From Candidatus Pacearchaeota archaeon (GTDB lineage Archaea > Nanoarchaeota > Nanoarchaeia > Pacearchaeales > GW2011-AR1): a DNA stretch of 8,713 bases. The notes beneath the pieces are model-generated. The model worked only from the letters and a program-made list of their open reading frames with translations, ran no database searches and was not told where the DNA came from. Within the stretch, counting starts at the first letter, position 1. The number at the start of each line of letters is the position of its first letter. This document shows, in pieces, positions 7,101-8,713 of the stretch. The position numbers and the translations under genes were made by a program. The stretch spans positions 1 to 8,713 of the forward strand of contig NZER01000494.1 in the NCBI GenBank assembly GCA_002690445.1, written 5' to 3'.

Positions 7101-8713
7101 TTAGGTGTTACTGAAGGTAAAAAATTAAACATAGATCAGTTAACAGATCAAGGAAAAGATATTGAAAGTGCTTATGCTAGAGAAAAAGCTAATTTAAAAG
7201 AAGAGATTTCTAAGAATAAAACTCCAGAAAATTACGAAAAACTTGATAAATTAGAGAGAGCTTATAAAGAAGCAAGTTTTAGAAATGAATTGCAACTTAC
7301 TAAAGGACAAATAAACAATAGGGGTGGTAAAAAATCTAGGGAAATTGAAAAAGAAGCTAACAATATTGCTAGAAAAATAAAAGCAGGTGAAGAATTAACT
7401 AATGCCGAGTTCGAGTTTATGGGTAGGGACGGTAACAGTACTCTATTGAAAAACTCTATGAGGGAATATTTTGCAGACTCACCTGGTTTTGATGGTGTTA
7501 AAAGTGATGCTTTAATGGAGCAATATAAAGTAACCTCAAAACAAGCCAGGAGATACTATGACTCAATTGGTGTTAAGGGTAAAGTAAGGGATAGATTGAT
7601 GGATGTTGATAAGGAAAGACAACGTCTTAATAAAGAAGTAAAGAAATTAAATGAATCAGTAAATAAAGGTACTAAGTGGCATGAAAAAGTATTGGCTGAA
7701 AAAGAATTAGAATTAGAAAAGTTAAATAAAGAATGGGATGAAATACACGCTGATGCCATTAAGGTCATGGGTAAAGGAATTGATAGAGGTATCCATTTTG
7801 CCGAAAGTTTAGGTAAGAAAGGTGGTTATAAAACAACGGTTGCAAAGAACGGTGCTGAGTATTTAGAAAAAGCTAAAGAAGCTGGAGTTAATCTGGAAAC
7901 AGCGCGATCTGAAGGGTTTTTTACTGATAGGGGTACTGGAGAAATAGTTATAAATAAAGAGTGGGCTATGCATGTGGGGAAGATATCAATAGGGCACCAT
8001 GAAGCATTACATGCTATAACTAAGTATGAATTTAAAGATAAAGCAACTCGTGAAAAATTAATTAAAGAATTTATCGAAACTTTAAATCATGAAGAGCTTG
8101 AAATACTTAAAGAAGATTTAGAATTAAAAGAGGAATATCAAAGGGATAAACTTACAGAAGAATGGATTAATGTATTTGCAGATGCTATAATTGATGGGAG
8201 AATAGAATACAAACCTAAATCCAAACCTAAGGGTAATGAAACTATGTTTGAAGATATTGGTCGTAACTGGGAAGATGGTATTTACAAGAAACATGGTTTT
8301 GAAAAAGCTTATTTTGGTAGTGGAAAAGATGTTTATGATTTTGTAAAAGATTACGGATTAAAAGCTAAAGAAGGTAAAGAGAGTATAGGTGCACGAAAAA
8401 TGGCTTTTGCTGTAGGTGAAGTACCTAGTGGAAAAGTTAAACCTAAACCTGAAAGAGGTAGGAAACAAATAGAAAAAGGATTTGAAAGATTAGACAAAGT
8501 AGATCCAAAAACTGGGGAATTAGTAATTAATACTCCTGAAGGAAAACTCAATGAGATAAATAGGATAGAAACTAATCAACGTGCAGGAGCTAAGCTTACT
8601 AAAGCGGAACAAACTAGAATAGATAAACTTAAAAAAGAATTAAAAGAAGAAGGGTATGAGATAGAAGATTTAGTTGGAAAAAAATGGGATAAAGGTATGA
8701 ACTTGACAGCAGA
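4155..8713 (+). CDS. Giant gp16-like internal virion (ejection) protein with putative zinc-metallopeptidase domain, 3'-partial
   Basis: The frame is open without a stop from the ATG at 4155 to the window edge: 1,519 visible residues, already longer than T7 gp16 (about 1,320). The start lies two bases after the previous TAA, and its product begins MSNGNSYTDP like the preceding protein. Residues 1-700 are charged, Trp-containing and unassigned. About 756-776 and 815-910 are Gly/Ala-rich and partly hydrophobic (WAAMGVGGGITGQLM, ATTSTALLGAAEM), candidates for membrane insertion. A strongly charged coiled coil spans about 1144-1206. The stretch GFFTDRGTGEIVINKEW (about 1254-1270) leads into HHEALHAI, whose HExxH is at 1282-1286. 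E1335 or E1336 in TEEWINVFADAI may be the third zinc ligand. A module at about 1361-1426 sits between KPK-type linkers, followed by charged helices. No Cys is seen. Similar HExxH regions occur, from memory, in giant proteins of marine phages. Peptidase activity is inferred. I recognised no lytic transglycosylase motif in the visible part. Confidence 0.9.
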   Translation, partial: MSNGNSYTDPLMSSDAMFMYMTEDDEKLFVTYDQLKGHAESKDMNIQQYLKTNKDVKEVRSRSHEVFSNDIKVERNRRVNAYNKGIGEFTGLKDESLSSLKQDTRKEIPKKDWNTNMWLDEFGEDVDKWNDEQWDIFDSKSSESSYIELGGELNDGNRVTRKEKLDERKQANKSSSVDLNKVSGGTGAWKSKEKELLQELESANNIQYTAFGGEVVLPSWLFGKTSRDVEEIQRDIDAHYESPDNPDPEGERLDILENVSVKALAANYGDDLFDKGFAYDTGELESPIQELGDNFITVHKWFGPLQKGFNPLEWAGGVYPWQKEAWGDSFGGKIEELVQGNVVPAMEWSMDMKKKIPSHLIASFRKEWEGDGKTPGLKDEPEYEGLNMEEAWELRVEDAKEMHNTQTANTLFQKDYEDIINEITDFNPERATIEDHAMALDKASEEAKHFGDFYLPQEHKNVRSLMDEYDETVSIHGAESPEASLAKEKWETAYNGIFGGDGKVKKLWDPETKKYVSREKASQTALDDEDKQNKERDRILATNDEDEIQKATTRLFYELKGLGKRISDKEKHVADNMSWYSKVLNSLRDPDDHSAGWMDLNWKEFLNPAMALKGRIQGRSGQDEITKQTNQWDKFFKAGGDDAISVDFQKLRRLSETGKAEEVLTPLPGNSEEAIAWNKKLAEFKAYNSALQLNYDPLTLERTGWYDNYWKGLLEATVQEEFEHGDAIAKSFANATKDLGVFKLDENDKARLEERTFDLVNEGLGALTPFMVEMAVLRKPGAGSVKTLAKIPKMFKHVRKANKWLKASRYGPKFLKGSEHMVNEFAVGMGVDALAHHTRRADPMGWKFWAAMGVGGGITGQLMEKGIASVYGRFANVINKRAAAKFGFGTARRAASATTSTALLGAAEMFDEWVSTGDFGGAFKNATDPEKALITWTQMFALGYSSTLTNPGKATKNFYRTLEREILSWKDSTPESRAAFKTLGVTEGKKLNIDQLTDQGKDIESAYAREKANLKEEISKNKTPENYEKLDKLERAYKEASFRNELQLTKGQINNRGGKKSREIEKEANNIARKIKAGEELTNAEFEFMGRDGNSTLLKNSMREYFADSPGFDGVKSDALMEQYKVTSKQARRYYDSIGVKGKVRDRLMDVDKERQRLNKEVKKLNESVNKGTKWHEKVLAEKELELEKLNKEWDEIHADAIKVMGKGIDRGIHFAESLGKKGGYKTTVAKNGAEYLEKAKEAGVNLETARSEGFFTDRGTGEIVINKEWAMHVGKISIGHHEALHAITKYEFKDKATREKLIKEFIETLNHEELEILKEDLELKEEYQRDKLTEEWINVFADAIIDGRIEYKPKSKPKGNETMFEDIGRNWEDGIYKKHGFEKAYFGSGKDVYDFVKDYGLKAKEGKESIGARKMAFAVGEVPSGKVKPKPERGRKQIEKGFERLDKVDPKTGELVINTPEGKLNEINRIETNQRAGAKLTKAEQTRIDKLKKELKEEGYEIEDLVGKKWDKGMNLTA
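7998..8012 (+). other. HExxH zinc-binding/catalytic motif (HEALH) in the giant ejection protein
   Basis: Codons 1282-1286 of the giant gene read H-E-A-L-H, within SIGHHEALHAITKYEF. In zincin peptidases the two His bind zinc and the Glu is catalytic. The flanks are as expected: a beta-type strand before (GEIVINKEW) and a helix through the motif. A downstream acidic helix about 49 residues away (TEEWINVFADAI) could supply a glutamate as third ligand, which would make it gluzincin-like. This is a motif-level call. Confidence 0.6.

Noticed and set aside
4155..8713. Stop-codon recoding, as seen in some crAss-like phages
   Set aside because: No in-frame TAG or TGA occurs in any of the four genes and all three visible stops are TAA, so the standard code suffices here.
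1..8713. tRNAs, CRISPR arrays, insertion sequences, terminators, long repeats
   Set aside because: The window is almost fully coding; I saw no cloverleaf, regularly spaced repeats, transposase frame or GC-rich hairpin followed by a T-run. Short A/T repeats match the base composition.

Overview
The window is a compact, single-strand block of virion genes from a tailed dsDNA bacteriophage, very probably a podovirus (short tail). It is strongly A+T-rich (about one third G+C by eye). All four genes lie on the + strand, separated by 29, 3 and 2 bases. None of the three visible starts has a Shine-Dalgarno sequence, only A/T-rich leaders. That style is typical of Bacteroidota and their phages, so a Bacteroidota (for example flavobacterial) host is the best guess. 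It rests on leader style and protein resemblance only, with no database search.

Layout. (1) 2-1528: the C-terminal 508 residues of a tail nozzle/muzzle-type structural protein, the family often annotated 'stabilization protein' in crAss-like phages; its 5' end lies outside the window. (2) 1558-2424: a 288-residue Ala/Gln-rich helical protein resembling T7 gp14 (ejection protein) that ends in a very short peptidase S74 / intramolecular-chaperone domain. (3) 2428-4152: a 574-residue hydrophilic protein in the position of T7 gp15, with an EF-hand-like loop. (4) 4155-8713: a giant protein in the position of T7 gp16, at least 1,519 residues, open at the right edge. It carries a Gly/Ala-rich hydrophobic stretch, coiled coil, and a zinc-metallopeptidase HExxH motif.

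How they fit together. The order nozzle - small - medium - giant matches the T7 order gp12-14-15-16. Genes 2-4 are therefore best read as the 'ejectosome' (cargo) proteins, stored in the head and expelled ahead of the DNA through the tail formed in part by gene 1, to build a conduit across the cell envelope.

Most notable observations: a total absence of cysteine from the 2,381 visible residues of genes 2-4; a shared N-terminal signature (MSNG...YT[N/D]P) on genes 3 and 4 written with different synonymous codons; an S74 autoprotease module on a presumed internal protein; and a putative zinc peptidase inside the giant protein. No RNA genes, CRISPR arrays, mobile elements, promoters or terminators were recognised. 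The 29-base gap at 1529-1557 is the only sizeable non-coding stretch.
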